NCBI RefSeq assembly: GCF_001679785.1
Contig: NZ_CP016286.1
Coordinates: forward strand, 1,612,001 to 1,676,000
DNA from: Rhizobium leguminosarum
Lineage (GTDB): Bacteria; Pseudomonadota; Alphaproteobacteria; Rhizobiales; Rhizobiaceae
Direction of reading: 5' to 3'
Length of the DNA stretch: 64,000 nt
Positions 1 to 9,177 of this stretch are shown in pieces. How positions within the stretch are numbered: the stretch's first letter is position 1; every line of letters begins with the position of its first letter. Both the position numbers and the translations under genes were made by a program. The notes below the pieces were generated by a model. The model saw nothing but the letters and a program-made list of their open reading frames with translations, was not told the DNA's origin and searched no databases.

Positions 1-66
1 AGCTGAAGGGGGCGCGGGCCGGCGAAGTGCTGGTGGAGGTCAAGGCGACGGGGGCTGCTGCCACCT
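1..66 (+). pseudogene. Remnant of class III alcohol dehydrogenase N-terminus (adhC-like)
   Basis: Read from base 3, the frame gives LKGARAGEVLVEVKATG, which matches the N-terminal segment of S-(hydroxymethyl)glutathione dehydrogenases (typically ...AGEVLVEVKATGICHTD...). The zinc-ligand motif CHTD that should follow is absent in this frame. A +1 shift reads GCCHLY, a decayed version, and then reaches a stop. The fragment runs straight into the acetyltransferase reading frame. It is therefore probably the truncated edge of an ancient deletion or fusion. The upstream part lies outside the window, so the extent is unknown. Confidence 0.5.
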
Positions 67-524
67 ATACGGTAGACCTCAGGAGTCTCGATGAACTTAC
101 CCCGCGGGAGCTCTACGACCTCTTGAGAATGCGCGTCGATGTCTTCGTCGTCGAGCAGAACTGCCCCTGCCCGGAACTTGACGGCAAGGATATCGATGCC
201 TTGCATCTGCGGCTGCTGGAAGGTGCCGAACTCCTGGGCACGGCGCGAATCCTGAAACCGTATGAGCCACAGGATCCGTCGAAGATCGGCCGCGTTGTCG
301 TCTCGCCCGAGCATCGCGGCAAGCGGCTGGGCGATGTACTGATGAGCGAGGCGATTGCCGCTTGCGAGCGGCTTTATCCGGAAAATCCCATTGCCTTGTC
401 GGCACAGGCCCATTTGCGCCGGTTCTACCAATCTTTCGGTTTCATCGCGGTGTCACAAGAATATCTGGAAGACGGCAGTCCCCATATCGATATGGTCCGC
501 CAGCAGGTCACGCAACCGGCATGA
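27..524 (+). CDS. ElaA-type GNAT family N-acetyltransferase
   Basis: The protein closely follows the ElaA pattern: LYDLLRMRVDVFVVEQNCP near residues 30-48, the acetyl-CoA pyrophosphate loop region RVVVSPEHRGKRLGDVLM, and AQAHLRRFYQSFGF near the C-terminus. ElaA proteins are about 150 residues; this frame gives 165 from a GTG at 27. No ATG, GTG or TTG lies between codon 3 and the family's usual start, so the N-terminus is formed by adhC-like sequence. Translation starts at GTG 27, GTG 33 or upstream of the window. The substrate is unknown. The ATG at 91, although preceded by AGGAG, is in another frame and stops after 11 codons. Confidence 0.85.
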   Translation: MLVEVKATGAAATYTVDLRSLDELTPRELYDLLRMRVDVFVVEQNCPCPELDGKDIDALHLRLLEGAELLGTARILKPYEPQDPSKIGRVVVSPEHRGKRLGDVLMSEAIAACERLYPENPIALSAQAHLRRFYQSFGFIAVSQEYLEDGSPHIDMVRQQVTQPA

Positions 525-534
525 GGAGATTGCC

Positions 535-1002
535 ATGATCTATGTCGACGCCGATGCCTGCCCGGTGAAACCGGAAGTCCTGAAGGTCGCGGAACGCCAC
601 GGCCTCGAAGTTACCTTCGTTGCCAATTCCGGCCTGCGCCCCTCGCGCGATCCGATGATCCACAACGTCATCGTCTCCAACGCCTTCGACGCCGCCGACA
701 ACTGGATCGCCGAACGCGCCGGCGCGGGCGATGTCGTCGTCACCGCCGATGTGCCGCTTGCCGTGCGCTGTGTCGCGACTGGCGCCTTCGTCAGCGGCCC
801 CACAGGGCGCGTCTTCGACGAGACCAATATCGGCATGGCGAGCGCCATGCGCGATCTCGGCGCGCATCTGCGTGAAACCGGCGAGAGCAAGGGCTACAAC
901 GCCGCCTTCAGCCCGAAGGACCGCTCACGCTTCCTCGAAACCTTCGATCGCCTCTGCCGCCGCGCCAAGTGCCTTGCCGCGGAGGCCGGCGGGCAGCCGT
1001 GA
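535..1002 (+). CDS. YaiI/YqxD family protein (UPF0178), putative PIN-like nuclease fold
   Basis: This 155-residue protein begins MIYVDADACPVK, the hallmark of the UPF0178 (YaiI/YqxD) family. Conserved blocks GDVVVTADVPLA and GPTGRVFDETNIG follow. The aspartates in DADAC and TADVPLA fit the metal-binding acidic residues of NYN/PIN-like folds, but no biochemical role is established for the family. The start is the ATG at 535 preceded by GAGGAGATTGCC, ten bases after the acetyltransferase stop, so the two genes are probably cotranscribed. Confidence 0.9.
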   Translation: MIYVDADACPVKPEVLKVAERHGLEVTFVANSGLRPSRDPMIHNVIVSNAFDAADNWIAERAGAGDVVVTADVPLAVRCVATGAFVSGPTGRVFDETNIGMASAMRDLGAHLRETGESKGYNAAFSPKDRSRFLETFDRLCRRAKCLAAEAGGQP

Positions 1003-1030
1003 TGCAGCAACTAAAGGTGCTACATCGTGC
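1003..1030 (-). repeat. Partial copy of a dispersed rhizobial-type repeat
   Basis: On the minus strand this reads as a variant of the ...CTGTAGCACTTT...CTGCAT tail also present at about 53362-53420 and 60140-60200. Only the tail half is recognisable here. It lies in the gap between the YaiI gene and the guanidine riboswitch. Function unknown. Confidence 0.4.
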
Positions 1031-1122
1031 GCGGCGCTGTAGGCCGCAAGAATCGGGTGGCATGGCAGCCATGCCGATTCCTACCTTGAAGTCGGCCGTT
1101 TCCTCACGCATATAGGCGTCAT

Positions 1123-1175
1123 CGCAGACGACTGCGGCATTCTCTGGGATGCAACTGTCGCGGGGACGGCCTCGC
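1123..1175 (+). promoter_or_regulatory. Guanidine-II (mini-ykkC) riboswitch
   Basis: Two short hairpins carry the diagnostic ACGR tetraloops. The first is CGCAG-ACGA-CTGCG at 1123-1136, a perfect five-pair stem. The second is CGGGG-ACGG-CCTCG at 1161-1174, a five-pair stem with one G-U, extendable by the pair 1160-1175. The linker is about 24 bases. The second hairpin ends eight bases before the AAGGAG ribosome binding site of a Gdx/SugE-type exporter, which is the classical context. In characterised examples guanidinium is bound by the two loops and frees the ribosome binding site; that mechanism is inferred here. Confidence 0.88.
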
Positions 1176-1195
1176 TCTTGAACAAGGAGAGTCGC

Positions 1196-1510
1196 ATGGC
1201 CTGGTTTCTGCTTTTTCTCGCCGGTCTTTTTGAATGTGGCTGGGCGATCGGCCTTAAATATACCGAGGGCTTCACACGGCCGATGCCGACGGCGCTGACC
1301 GTCATATCGATGGTGATCAGCATCGTGCTGCTCGGCCTGGCGGTGAAGCATCTGCCGATCGGCACCGCCTATGCGGTCTGGACCGGCATCGGCACGGTCG
1401 GCACCGTCTTTCTCGGCATCTGGCTGCTGGGCGATGAGGCAAGTGTCTCCCGCCTTGCCTGCATCACGCTGATCGTCGCCGGCATCGCCGGCCTCAAGCT
1501 TACCGCCTGA
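1196..1510 (+). CDS. gdx: Guanidinium exporter, small multidrug resistance family (Gdx/SugE type)
   Basis: This 104-residue protein has four predicted transmembrane helices. Glu13 in the first (LFLAGLFECGW) is the proton/substrate-coupling residue of small multidrug resistance transporters. The segments GLKYTEGFTRPMP and GTAYAVWTGIGTVGT follow the Gdx (formerly SugE) subtype rather than EmrE. Gdx proteins exchange guanidinium for protons as dual-topology dimers in the inner membrane. The ATG at 1196 follows AAGGAGAGTCGC. A TTG at 1178 is in frame but lies before the ribosome binding site. The guanidine-II riboswitch immediately upstream supports the substrate assignment. Confidence 0.93.
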   Translation: MAWFLLFLAGLFECGWAIGLKYTEGFTRPMPTALTVISMVISIVLLGLAVKHLPIGTAYAVWTGIGTVGTVFLGIWLLGDEASVSRLACITLIVAGIAGLKLTA

Positions 1511-1519
1511 TATGAGGTG

Positions 1520-1542
1520 GAGGGGCGTCGCCGACGCCCCTC
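1520..1542. terminator. Hairpin between convergent genes
   Basis: GAGGGGCGTC and GACGCCCCTC form a perfect ten-pair stem with a three-base loop, between the convergent gdx and DoxX genes. No clear T-tract follows on either strand, so it may act as a bidirectional or Rho-assisted terminator. Confidence 0.65.
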
Positions 1543-1552
1543 AGCTTATCGT

Positions 1553-1945
1553 TCAAACCGTCTTGCGGTTATCGACGGCAAAAGCGCCGGGACCGGCGAA
1601 GACCAGGTAGAGGAAAACGAAGCAGAACAGGATCGCTGCGTCGCCCTGGTTGACGGCCGGGAAGAAGCTGCTCGGGGCATGCGCCATGAAATAGGCGACC
1701 GCCATTTCGCCGGCCAGCAGGAAGGCGACCGGACGCGTCAGCAGGCCGACGAGAATGAGGATGCCGCCGATCAGCTCGATCAGGGCGGCGAACAGCATCA
1801 TCGGCGACAGCGAGCCTGACATTTGCGAAGCAGGGAAACCGAAAAGCTTCATCGTGCCGTGTTCGATGAACAGCAGCGCCGTGATGATTCTGAGAGCGGC
1901 CAGCCCATAGGGGCTATAGGCAGAAAGACGCTCGAAAGTTGACAT
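1553..1945 (-). CDS. DoxX family membrane protein
   Basis: This 130-residue protein has four predicted membrane helices. Features of the DoxX family are ALRIITALLFIEHGTMKLFGFP near the N-terminus and ELIGGILILVGLLTRPVAFLLAGEMAVAYF in the middle. DoxX proteins are inner-membrane proteins of mostly unknown function, sometimes linked to respiratory quinone or sulfur oxidation complexes; nothing nearby indicates a specific role. The ATG at 1945 has GGAGAGG upstream. The gene is transcribed alone and convergently with gdx. Confidence 0.9.
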   Translation of the reverse strand: MSTFERLSAYSPYGLAALRIITALLFIEHGTMKLFGFPASQMSGSLSPMMLFAALIELIGGILILVGLLTRPVAFLLAGEMAVAYFMAHAPSSFFPAVNQGDAAILFCFVFLYLVFAGPGAFAVDNRKTV

Positions 1946-2083
1946 TAAACCTCTCCTTTAACAATAAGAGCCGAGCGTTAGCTTGTCCTCGGCAAGGAAT
2001 GAACACACGGATCGCTGACGGCCGTTCACTTTTTCGACAGCGGCTAAACACTTGAGCGCACAGTTTTATTCATCGGCCGGCTA

Positions 2084-3616
<1,533 letters not shown>

Positions 3617-3666
3617 GCGATCTCCCTCGCCGCTGCGGGCGGCAATCCGGCGGTTAGAGCGTCGTG

Positions 3667-4125
3667 CTAATGAGCGCGCCCGCTGAGTGAGAAAACCGAG
3701 CGTATCCTTGCGGCGGCGTCCTCGGCCAGGATCTCGTCGGCAAGCTTGGGATCGGCAGCTATGCTGGTGACGTCGAAGGCGCTGACGGCGATGACCGAGC
3801 CGTCCTCGACAGAGGCCGCGTCTATGCTGATCTTGGCGACGTTGCGGTCCTTCTGGAAGCCGAGGCCCTTCTGGACGGAAACCACGCGGATCGTCAGCAC
3901 CACCCGCGGCAGCACGGTGTCGCGCACGGTGGCGTTGATCGCCGCGTTGACGCGGTCGTTGATACCGGAAAGCAGCTCGGCCGGCATGTTCGGACCGGAG
4001 AGAACGACGGCGCTGCGCACATCATAGACCGGCGCCGCCGGCTTGGTGGCCGAGAGGCTGCCGCAGGCCGTGAGCGCGACACAGACGAGTGTCGCCCGGC
4101 AAAAACACGACCTCAGCCAATTCAT
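3667..4125 (-). CDS. Putative lipoprotein, uncharacterised
   Basis: From the ATG at 4125 the protein is 152 residues. It has a basic start, a hydrophobic stretch and a lipobox (LTAC, then G) near residues 16-20, so it is probably a lipid-anchored envelope protein. The rest is a compact domain with no motif I recognise ([32 protein letters not shown]). An in-frame ATG at 4176 would put 17 residues before the signal peptide and is less likely. It lies just upstream of pccB on the same strand, with a 50-base gap. Confidence 0.7.
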   Translation of the reverse strand: MNWLRSCFCRATLVCVALTACGSLSATKPAAPVYDVRSAVVLSGPNMPAELLSGINDRVNAAINATVRDTVLPRVVLTIRVVSVQKGLGFQKDRNVAKISIDAASVEDGSVIAVSAFDVTSIAADPKLADEILAEDAAARIRSVFSLSGRAH

Positions 4126-4192
4126 TGCAAAATCCCGCACCACCCCGTTGGAGTCGCAGACTTCGTCATAATGCATTGGAAGGCAATATGTT

Positions 4193-4978
4193 TCAGGCGC
4201 TTAGGGCGAAAAAAACATCGGCTGCGGCTTTGAACTCGGCAAAGCGCTTGGCCCGCCGCTCCTCGGCTTCCTCGTCGCTGCCCCAATGCTCGATCGTCCA
4301 GTCCTCGTCGAGATGGGCAAGCGACCAGGCCTCCTCCACCGTTACCCGGCTCTCGGCGAAGGCCAGCGCCAGGATCGCCGAGCCCGTCAGCGTGGTGACT
4401 GTGTGGAGGGCGGCAAGCGCCATCGGGCTATCATATCTCGCGAGCGTGACGGCGAAGGCGGCGATCGCCTCGCGCGGCTGCTCATGAGGCATCACCCCTT
4501 CGACGAGGATGAAGCGGGCGCCGAGATCGGTCGCCGCCCAGTCGATCACGGGATCCCAGCGCTCGGCCTGGCGCTCGACCAGCAGTTCCGGCTCCTCGGC
4601 GCGGTAGCAGATGAGGTCGCTGGATGAAAAACGCAATATATCCTCGAAGATCGCCTGCGCGTTGGCGGCAACGCCGTCGAGTGCGGTGTTGACGAGCCGC
4701 GTTACCGGCATGCTCTGGGGATTGATCTCCTCGCCCTGCGCCTGCCATTCGGCGGCGACAAGCCGCGCCAGCGCCTCGGTCGGCACGGCGAGAACTTGGC
4801 GTGCCGGCGTGCGCACCATCTTGCCGTCGAGCGTGATCGCAAAATCACCCTCGTGCTCGGCAACGGAGACTTGGGTATAGAAGCGCTTCGGCAGCGGCTT
4901 CTTCATCTGGATCTGCGCGCGGCGGATGGGATCGGGATGGCTCAGGCTTTCGGAAAGGTCGTTCAGCAGATCGCGCAT
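4193..4978 (-). CDS. ATP12 family chaperone (F1-ATPase assembly)
   Basis: This 261-residue protein matches the ATP12 family: KRFYTQVSVAEHEGDFAITLDGKMVRTPARQVLAVPT at residues 31-67, then EWQAQGEEINPQSMPVTRLVNTALD, and an acidic C-terminal region with LDEDWTIEHWG. In mitochondria ATP12 binds the F1 alpha subunit during assembly, and alphaproteobacteria carry orthologues. The ATG at 4978 has a GAGGTGAG ribosome binding site and lies nine bases after the HAD phosphatase stop. This is therefore the third gene of the RluA-HAD-ATP12 operon, an order I regard as typical of rhizobia. Confidence 0.92.
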   Translation of the reverse strand: MRDLLNDLSESLSHPDPIRRAQIQMKKPLPKRFYTQVSVAEHEGDFAITLDGKMVRTPARQVLAVPTEALARLVAAEWQAQGEEINPQSMPVTRLVNTALDGVAANAQAIFEDILRFSSSDLICYRAEEPELLVERQAERWDPVIDWAATDLGARFILVEGVMPHEQPREAIAAFAVTLARYDSPMALAALHTVTTLTGSAILALAFAESRVTVEEAWSLAHLDEDWTIEHWGSDEEAEERRAKRFAEFKAAADVFFALSA

Positions 4979-4987
4979 GGGCTCACC

Positions 4988-5641
4988 TCAGGAAAAATGA
5001 CGCAATATCTCGTTCGGATGATAGACGATCGCATCAGCGCCGTTGGCGATCAGCTCATCCACGCTGGCATAGCCCCAGGCAACGCCGATCGCCTTGGCGC
5101 CGGCAGCCTTGGCCATCTGCATATCGTAAACTGCATCGCCGATGACAATGGTGTCGACAGCATTCATGCCTGTTTCATCGCAGCATTCGGTCACCATGGC
5201 CGGATGCGGCTTGGAGGGGCAATCGTCGGCGGTGCGCGCGACGATGAAATGCTTGTCGAAACCATGCGTCTCCATCACCAGCTTGAGCCCGCGCCTGGAT
5301 TTGCCCGTCACCGCGCCGAGCAGCAGGTCTTCTCGCCCAGTCAGTGCATCGATCATTTCGCGGATGCCGGGAAACAGCGGCTCCTTGTAATCGAGATCCT
5401 GACGCACGATCGAGAACAGCGATTTGTAATGCGCCGTCATATCGATGTCTTGCTGCTCGACATGCGGCCTGCCCTGCATGCGGGCGATCGCGATATCGAG
5501 GGACAGGCCGATAATGGCCTTGGTGTCTTCGAGTCGCGGTTCCAACTTGCCGAACTTGTCGAAGGTCCTGCGCATGGTTTCGTGGATCAGCGCAGCACTG
5601 TCGACCAGCGTGCCGTCGCAATCGAAAAGGGCAAGTTTCAT
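4988..5641 (-). CDS. HAD-IA family hydrolase (phosphoglycolate phosphatase-like)
   Basis: Motif I is MKLALFDCDGTLVDS at the N-terminus, with nucleophile Asp8 and acid Asp10. Motif II corresponds to LGAVTGKS, motif III to the lysine in CPSKPHPAMV, and motif IV to TIVIGDAVYDMQMAKAAG. The 217 residues include a helical cap at about 18-90, placing it in subfamily IA with Gph-like phosphatases; the substrate cannot be read from sequence. Its ATG overlaps the stop codon of the upstream pseudouridine synthase gene (ATGA), indicating translational coupling. Confidence 0.9.
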   Translation of the reverse strand: MKLALFDCDGTLVDSAALIHETMRRTFDKFGKLEPRLEDTKAIIGLSLDIAIARMQGRPHVEQQDIDMTAHYKSLFSIVRQDLDYKEPLFPGIREMIDALTGREDLLLGAVTGKSRRGLKLVMETHGFDKHFIVARTADDCPSKPHPAMVTECCDETGMNAVDTIVIGDAVYDMQMAKAAGAKAIGVAWGYASVDELIANGADAIVYHPNEILRHFS

Positions 5642-6630
5642 TCACTGTCCCTTTCAGCGCCGGCAAGGTCGAGACCGAGAAGGTTCCAGGTCTGCACCAT
5701 ATGCGCCGGCAGCGGCGCGCTGACACGCAGGCGGCCGCCGGAGGGGTGCGGAATGTCGATGTGACGGGCGTGCAGATGCAGCTTCTTCTGAACGCCGCCT
5801 GGAAAATCCCAATTCGGATCGTCGTCGAAATATTTCGGATCGCCGATGATCGGGTGGCCGATATGCAGGGCATGGACGCGCAACTGGTGGGTACGGCCGG
5901 TATAGGGCTCCATCTCCAGCCATGCGAGGTTCTGTGCCGCCGTCTCCAGCACCCGGTAGAAGGAAATCGCATGGTCGGCGCCGTCCTCGCCGTGCTTGGC
6001 GATGCGCATGCGGTCGCCGTCGACGGTCGGCTCCTTGACGAGCCAGGTCGAAATCTTGTCCTCGTGCTTGCGCGGCACGCCCTTGACCAGCGCCCAGTAG
6101 GTCTTTTTGGTGTCGCGCTCGCGGAAGGCCGCCGTCAGCTTCTGCGCCGCGCCGCGCGTGCGGGCGATGACGAGAACACCCGAGGTGTCGCGGTCGAGAC
6201 GGTGAACAAGCCGCGGCTTCTCGCCCTTCGGGCTAGTCCAGGCTTCGAGCATTTGGTCGATATGCCTGGCCACACCCGAGCCACCCTGCACCGCAAGACC
6301 AGGGGGCTTGTTGAGTACGATTACCTTTTCGTCCTCGTGCAGCACCATGCGCGACAAGAGTTGGAAATCCGTCGAATGTTTGAGATCCTTGCCGGCGATC
6401 GGTCCGGATTTCAACTTGGCATCGACATCCATCGGCGGCACGCGCACCGTCTGGCCGGGCTGCACGCGCGCATCCGATTTGACACGTCCACCGTCGACGC
6501 GCACCTGGCCGGAGCGCAAGAGCTTCTGCAGCGGACCGAAGCCGAGCCCGGGAAAGTGCACCTTGAACCAGCGATCGAGCCGCATGCCGGCTTCGTCGGG
6601 TTCAACCTTGATATGTTCTATGCCAGCCAT
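5638..6630 (-). CDS. RluA family pseudouridine synthase (RluC-like)
   Basis: This 330-residue protein has an N-terminal S4 RNA-binding domain (MRLDRWFKVHFPGLGFGPLQKLLRSGQVRVDGGRV) and a catalytic domain with the RluA motif HRLDRDTSG, whose aspartate is the catalytic residue. MEPYTGRTHQLRVHALHIGHPIIGD follows. The S4 domain and length suggest an RluC-type enzyme acting on 23S rRNA, but the target uridine is inferred. It is the first gene of the overlapping HAD-ATP12 group. No strong ribosome binding site is visible before the ATG at 6630. Confidence 0.92.
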   Translation of the reverse strand: MAGIEHIKVEPDEAGMRLDRWFKVHFPGLGFGPLQKLLRSGQVRVDGGRVKSDARVQPGQTVRVPPMDVDAKLKSGPIAGKDLKHSTDFQLLSRMVLHEDEKVIVLNKPPGLAVQGGSGVARHIDQMLEAWTSPKGEKPRLVHRLDRDTSGVLVIARTRGAAQKLTAAFRERDTKKTYWALVKGVPRKHEDKISTWLVKEPTVDGDRMRIAKHGEDGADHAISFYRVLETAAQNLAWLEMEPYTGRTHQLRVHALHIGHPIIGDPKYFDDDPNWDFPGGVQKKLHLHARHIDIPHPSGGRLRVSAPLPAHMVQTWNLLGLDLAGAERDSE

Positions 6631-6724
6631 AAAAAATCTTTCGGAAATTGCAGCGCAGGCCGAGCCGGCGTTCTTGCCGCAGCCTTTAGAGCATTTTCAA
6701 GCAAAACGGAAACCGGAAAAGAAA

Positions 6725-7102
6725 TCAGGCCAAAGCGCGCATGACGGCGAGCCCGGCGATGACGGCCGCCATCGAAAGCCCGACGCTCGCAGCGATGTAA
6801 ATACCGCCAGCGACGGCCTCGCCGCGCTCGAACAGCGAGATTGCATCCAGCGAGAAGGCCGAGAAGGTTGTGAAACCGCCGAGGAAACCGGTGATCAGCA
6901 GGAGGCGCAGCTCCACCGAGGCGTTGAACTTCCGCGCGATCAACTCGGCGAAGACGCCGATGACGAAACAGCCGACCACATTGACGGCGAGCGTGCCCCA
7001 GGGAAATGCCGGACCCATGAGTCTCAGCGCCCATTGGCCGACATAATATCTGAGAAGAGAACCGATGGCGCCGCCGACGGCGACGAGAAGAGCCTGGATC
7101 AT
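6725..7102 (-). CDS. crcB: Fluoride ion channel CrcB/Fluc
   Basis: This 125-residue, four-helix membrane protein has the CrcB hallmarks AVGGAIGSLLRYYVGQW, WGTLAVNVVGCFVIG and LITGFLGGFTTFSAFSLD. Fluc channels are dual-topology dimers that export fluoride. It lies upstream of the rluC-like gene on the same strand, with a 94-base gap containing an AGAGCATTTT rhizobial intergenic motif, so cotranscription is uncertain. I looked for a fluoride riboswitch upstream and did not find one. Confidence 0.94.
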   Translation of the reverse strand: MIQALLVAVGGAIGSLLRYYVGQWALRLMGPAFPWGTLAVNVVGCFVIGVFAELIARKFNASVELRLLLITGFLGGFTTFSAFSLDAISLFERGEAVAGGIYIAASVGLSMAAVIAGLAVMRALA

Positions 7103-7186
7103 CAGCCGGATTTATCGCAACTCCGCAGCGATTCCAATCGGGAAGGAATGAATTCTTACCATCCGGTAAAATGCCGATGATTTTTT

Positions 7187-7192
7187 TATAAT
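7187..7192 (+). promoter_or_regulatory. Candidate -10 element for the small ORF at 7224
   Basis: A perfect TATAAT lies at 7187-7192 behind a run of seven T, in otherwise GC-rich surroundings. A start site near 7199 would fit translation from the ATG at 7224. No convincing -35 was seen. Confidence 0.35.
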
Positions 7193-7223
7193 GGCGCCAA
7201 GGGCGTACCGATACGCTGACGGC

Positions 7224-7490
7224 ATGACCCAGCTCCTGTCCATATCGGCGAGCACCGCCGCCATTGCCTTCGACTCGCTCCGAATCCCGCAGCGTGTCGC
7301 GACGAGCACCGCCGCCCGCGATGCGCGCCGCGTTGCCGACCGGCAGTTGACGGCCGAAGGCACTCAGGAAATAGACGAGCCCTCCAGCATCATCCAGTCG
7401 ACCGAAGTGGCCCTCGACCTGATGGCCAAAGGCAACCGCCAGCCGCAGGCCGGCCTGAAACAGGCGCTGCGATCCTACGAAGACTTCTGA
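7224..7490 (+). CDS. Small uncharacterised protein, 88 aa
   Basis: From the ATG at 7224 (MTQLLSISASTAAIAFDSLRI) this gives 88 residues with no recognised domain. An in-frame ATG at 7191 would add 11 residues but overlaps the candidate -10 element. The start loosely resembles axial rod-type proteins (compare SISGVTSTALSGMRAQ at 15271), but the similarity is weak and I do not assign a function. Coding is supported by the strong terminator just downstream and by absence of a better ORF on the other strand. It is divergent from crcB. Confidence 0.6.
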   Translation: MTQLLSISASTAAIAFDSLRIPQRVATSTAARDARRVADRQLTAEGTQEIDEPSSIIQSTEVALDLMAKGNRQPQAGLKQALRSYEDF

Positions 7491-7510
7491 GGCCCATCAC
7501 CTTCCAAACG

Positions 7511-7545
7511 AAAGCCTGCGACTGCGGTTACAGTCGCAGGCTTTT
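7511..7545 (+). terminator. Rho-independent terminator
   Basis: AAAGCCTGCGACTG pairs with CAGTCGCAGGCTTT around a six-base loop (7525-7530), and the sequence continues TTTTCTGTTT. The A-tract/T-tract symmetry suggests it also serves the convergent copper gene. Confidence 0.92.
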
Positions 7546-7563
7546 CTGTTTAATCAGTCTACT

Positions 7564-8559
7564 TCATTTGCCTTGGGCGGACAGCACCCGCAGGACCAGA
7601 TCGACCTTGCCGGCCTTTTCGAAGGTCAGCGTCACCGGCACGGTATCGCCCTGCTTGAACGGCGACTTCACCTTCTGGAACATCAGATGCAGATGGCCGG
7701 GTTCGAGCTTGATCGTCTCGCCGGCGGCGATGGCGATACCGTCCTTCAGCTGGCGCATGCGCATGACGTTGTCCTTCGTCACCATCTCGTGGATCTGAAC
7801 CTCGCCAGCTGCGGGCGAACTGACGGACACCAGGCGATCATCCGCCTGGCCCTTATTCTTCACCGTGAAAAAGCCGCCGCCGACCGGCTGGCCGGGCAGC
7901 ATTGCCTTGGCGAATCCGCCGGAGATTTCGAGATCGCCGGCCTTGACCGTGTCGCCGACCGGTGCGGCAGCGCCCGACATAGCGGTCATGTCCATGCCGG
8001 CCATATCGTCATGATCGTGACCATGATCTTCGCCGGCAGCGACCTTCAACAGCGGCGCCGGGCTTTTCATCCCATGCGCGTCGCCGCCTTCCTTGGCCAC
8101 CTGATCCCAGGCCGCGACCGTGTCGCCGCATATCTGCGTCACCGGAAAAGCGAGCGAGGTGCCGGCTTCGACGCCTGATACCTTACCCTGGATGACGAAG
8201 GTGTCGTAGAAATCGTCGGAGAGATTGCCGTTCTTCCAGCGCACTTCGATCGCGCCCGTCTTCACCTTGTCGCCGTGATTGTCGTAGGTCTTCTGGTAGT
8301 CGCCCTTGATCACCTCGAGCTCCCAGCCGGCCTTCGGCTGCGGCTTGGCGAGGACGAAGCCTTCCGGCAGCTTGACCCGCACTTCCGTTGTCGCCTTGCC
8401 GTCGCAGCCATGCGGCACCTGCAGCGTAGCGAGAATGGTGCTCTCCTGCTTCGCCTCTCTGTCGAGAAAGGTCACATGCGCCTCGGCGCTGGCAAAGGCG
8501 GTCACGGAAAGAAGGGCGGCAAGCCCGAATGACACGCCAGATGTGTTGATAGTTTTCAT
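7564..8559 (-). CDS. Fused YcnI-type DUF1775 and PCuAC copper chaperone domains
   Basis: From the ATG at 8559, preceded by GAGGAGACATCCG, the protein has 331 residues. A signal peptide at about 1-26 ends AEA before HVTF. A YcnI/DUF1775 domain follows (about 27-180), with an N-terminal His expected after cleavage. A His/Met-rich linker (GEDHGHDHDDMAGMDM) leads to a PCuAC (DUF461) domain of about 120 residues containing IHEM, RMRQL and HLHLMFQ, the Cu(I)-binding His and Met set. PCuAC proteins deliver copper to the cytochrome oxidase CuA site; YcnI binds copper through its N-terminal His. The product is therefore probably a periplasmic copper chaperone. It is downstream of the DUF2946-like gene. 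Confidence 0.88.
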   Translation of the reverse strand: MKTINTSGVSFGLAALLSVTAFASAEAHVTFLDREAKQESTILATLQVPHGCDGKATTEVRVKLPEGFVLAKPQPKAGWELEVIKGDYQKTYDNHGDKVKTGAIEVRWKNGNLSDDFYDTFVIQGKVSGVEAGTSLAFPVTQICGDTVAAWDQVAKEGGDAHGMKSPAPLLKVAAGEDHGHDHDDMAGMDMTAMSGAAAPVGDTVKAGDLEISGGFAKAMLPGQPVGGGFFTVKNKGQADDRLVSVSSPAAGEVQIHEMVTKDNVMRMRQLKDGIAIAAGETIKLEPGHLHLMFQKVKSPFKQGDTVPVTLTFEKAGKVDLVLRVLSAQGK

Positions 8560-8632
8560 CGGATGTCTCCTCGCCGGCCGCGGACTTCTCTCAGGCGGAC
8601 CAGCATGCTGCATCATGGATTGCGAAGGCAGA

Positions 8633-9013
8633 TCAGGCGAAGATGGGAGGCGCGCGGGAATTCGCCCGGCTGACAGCGCTTGCGCCGGCAACGGCGGAGA
8701 TTTCGATCGGCACGTTGATCAGCGAGGCAAACTTGCGCTCGAGCCAGGAGGCCGCATCCGGCGTCGGCAGAATAGTGGAGGTCGACAACCGGCAGGCTTC
8801 GCAATTCGACTTGAAGACGACGGTCTTGCCGTCGGCGTCCTTCGCGGTGACGCAGAGCGAGGCGAAAGTGCCGTCGGGCAGCACATAGGCCGCAGCATCG
8901 TTGCCTTCGGAGGCGACAGCCAGCGGCGCCTGATGGGCGAGGCCGAGCAAAGCCAAGCTCAATGCGCAAAGCATGCGCAGGAAGAGCGTCGCTTTCAGTC
9001 CGGTCTGTCGCAT
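8633..9013 (-). CDS. DUF2946-like periplasmic protein, probably copper-linked
   Basis: From the ATG at 9013 (ribosome binding site AAGGGGAT) this gives 126 residues with a signal sequence or membrane anchor (LFLRMLCALSLALLGLAHQAPLAVA). The mature part has a CxxC pattern, SNCEACRLST, and an alanine-rich C-terminus. The size, the central CxxC and the position directly upstream of a YcnI-PCuAC gene fit the DUF2946 family often seen beside copper trafficking genes. No reaction is known. The 73-base gap to the next gene suggests an operon. Confidence 0.65.
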   Translation of the reverse strand: MRQTGLKATLFLRMLCALSLALLGLAHQAPLAVASEGNDAAAYVLPDGTFASLCVTAKDADGKTVVFKSNCEACRLSTSTILPTPDAASWLERKFASLINVPIEISAVAGASAVSRANSRAPPIFA

Positions 9014-9177
9014 GAAATCCCCTTCAACAGCATGTCGCGATAGCCGGTTTCCCCGCGAAATGCAAAAGCAGATTTGCCGCTGATCGGGCCTTCTCCGGGA
9101 TATGGCGACAAAAAATTGTCCGGTCGCGACATTTGGCCTTGCCAAGCGCTACACCCGCCGGATAATTGCGCCAACCT

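Noticed and set aside
91..126. ATG at 91 with AGGAG upstream as start of the acetyltransferase
   Set aside because: It is in a different frame and reaches a stop after 11 codons.
7103..7190. Fluoride riboswitch upstream of crcB
   Set aside because: I looked on the minus strand for the conserved fluoride aptamer elements (GGCGATGG-type start and CTGATGA-type core) and none was present.
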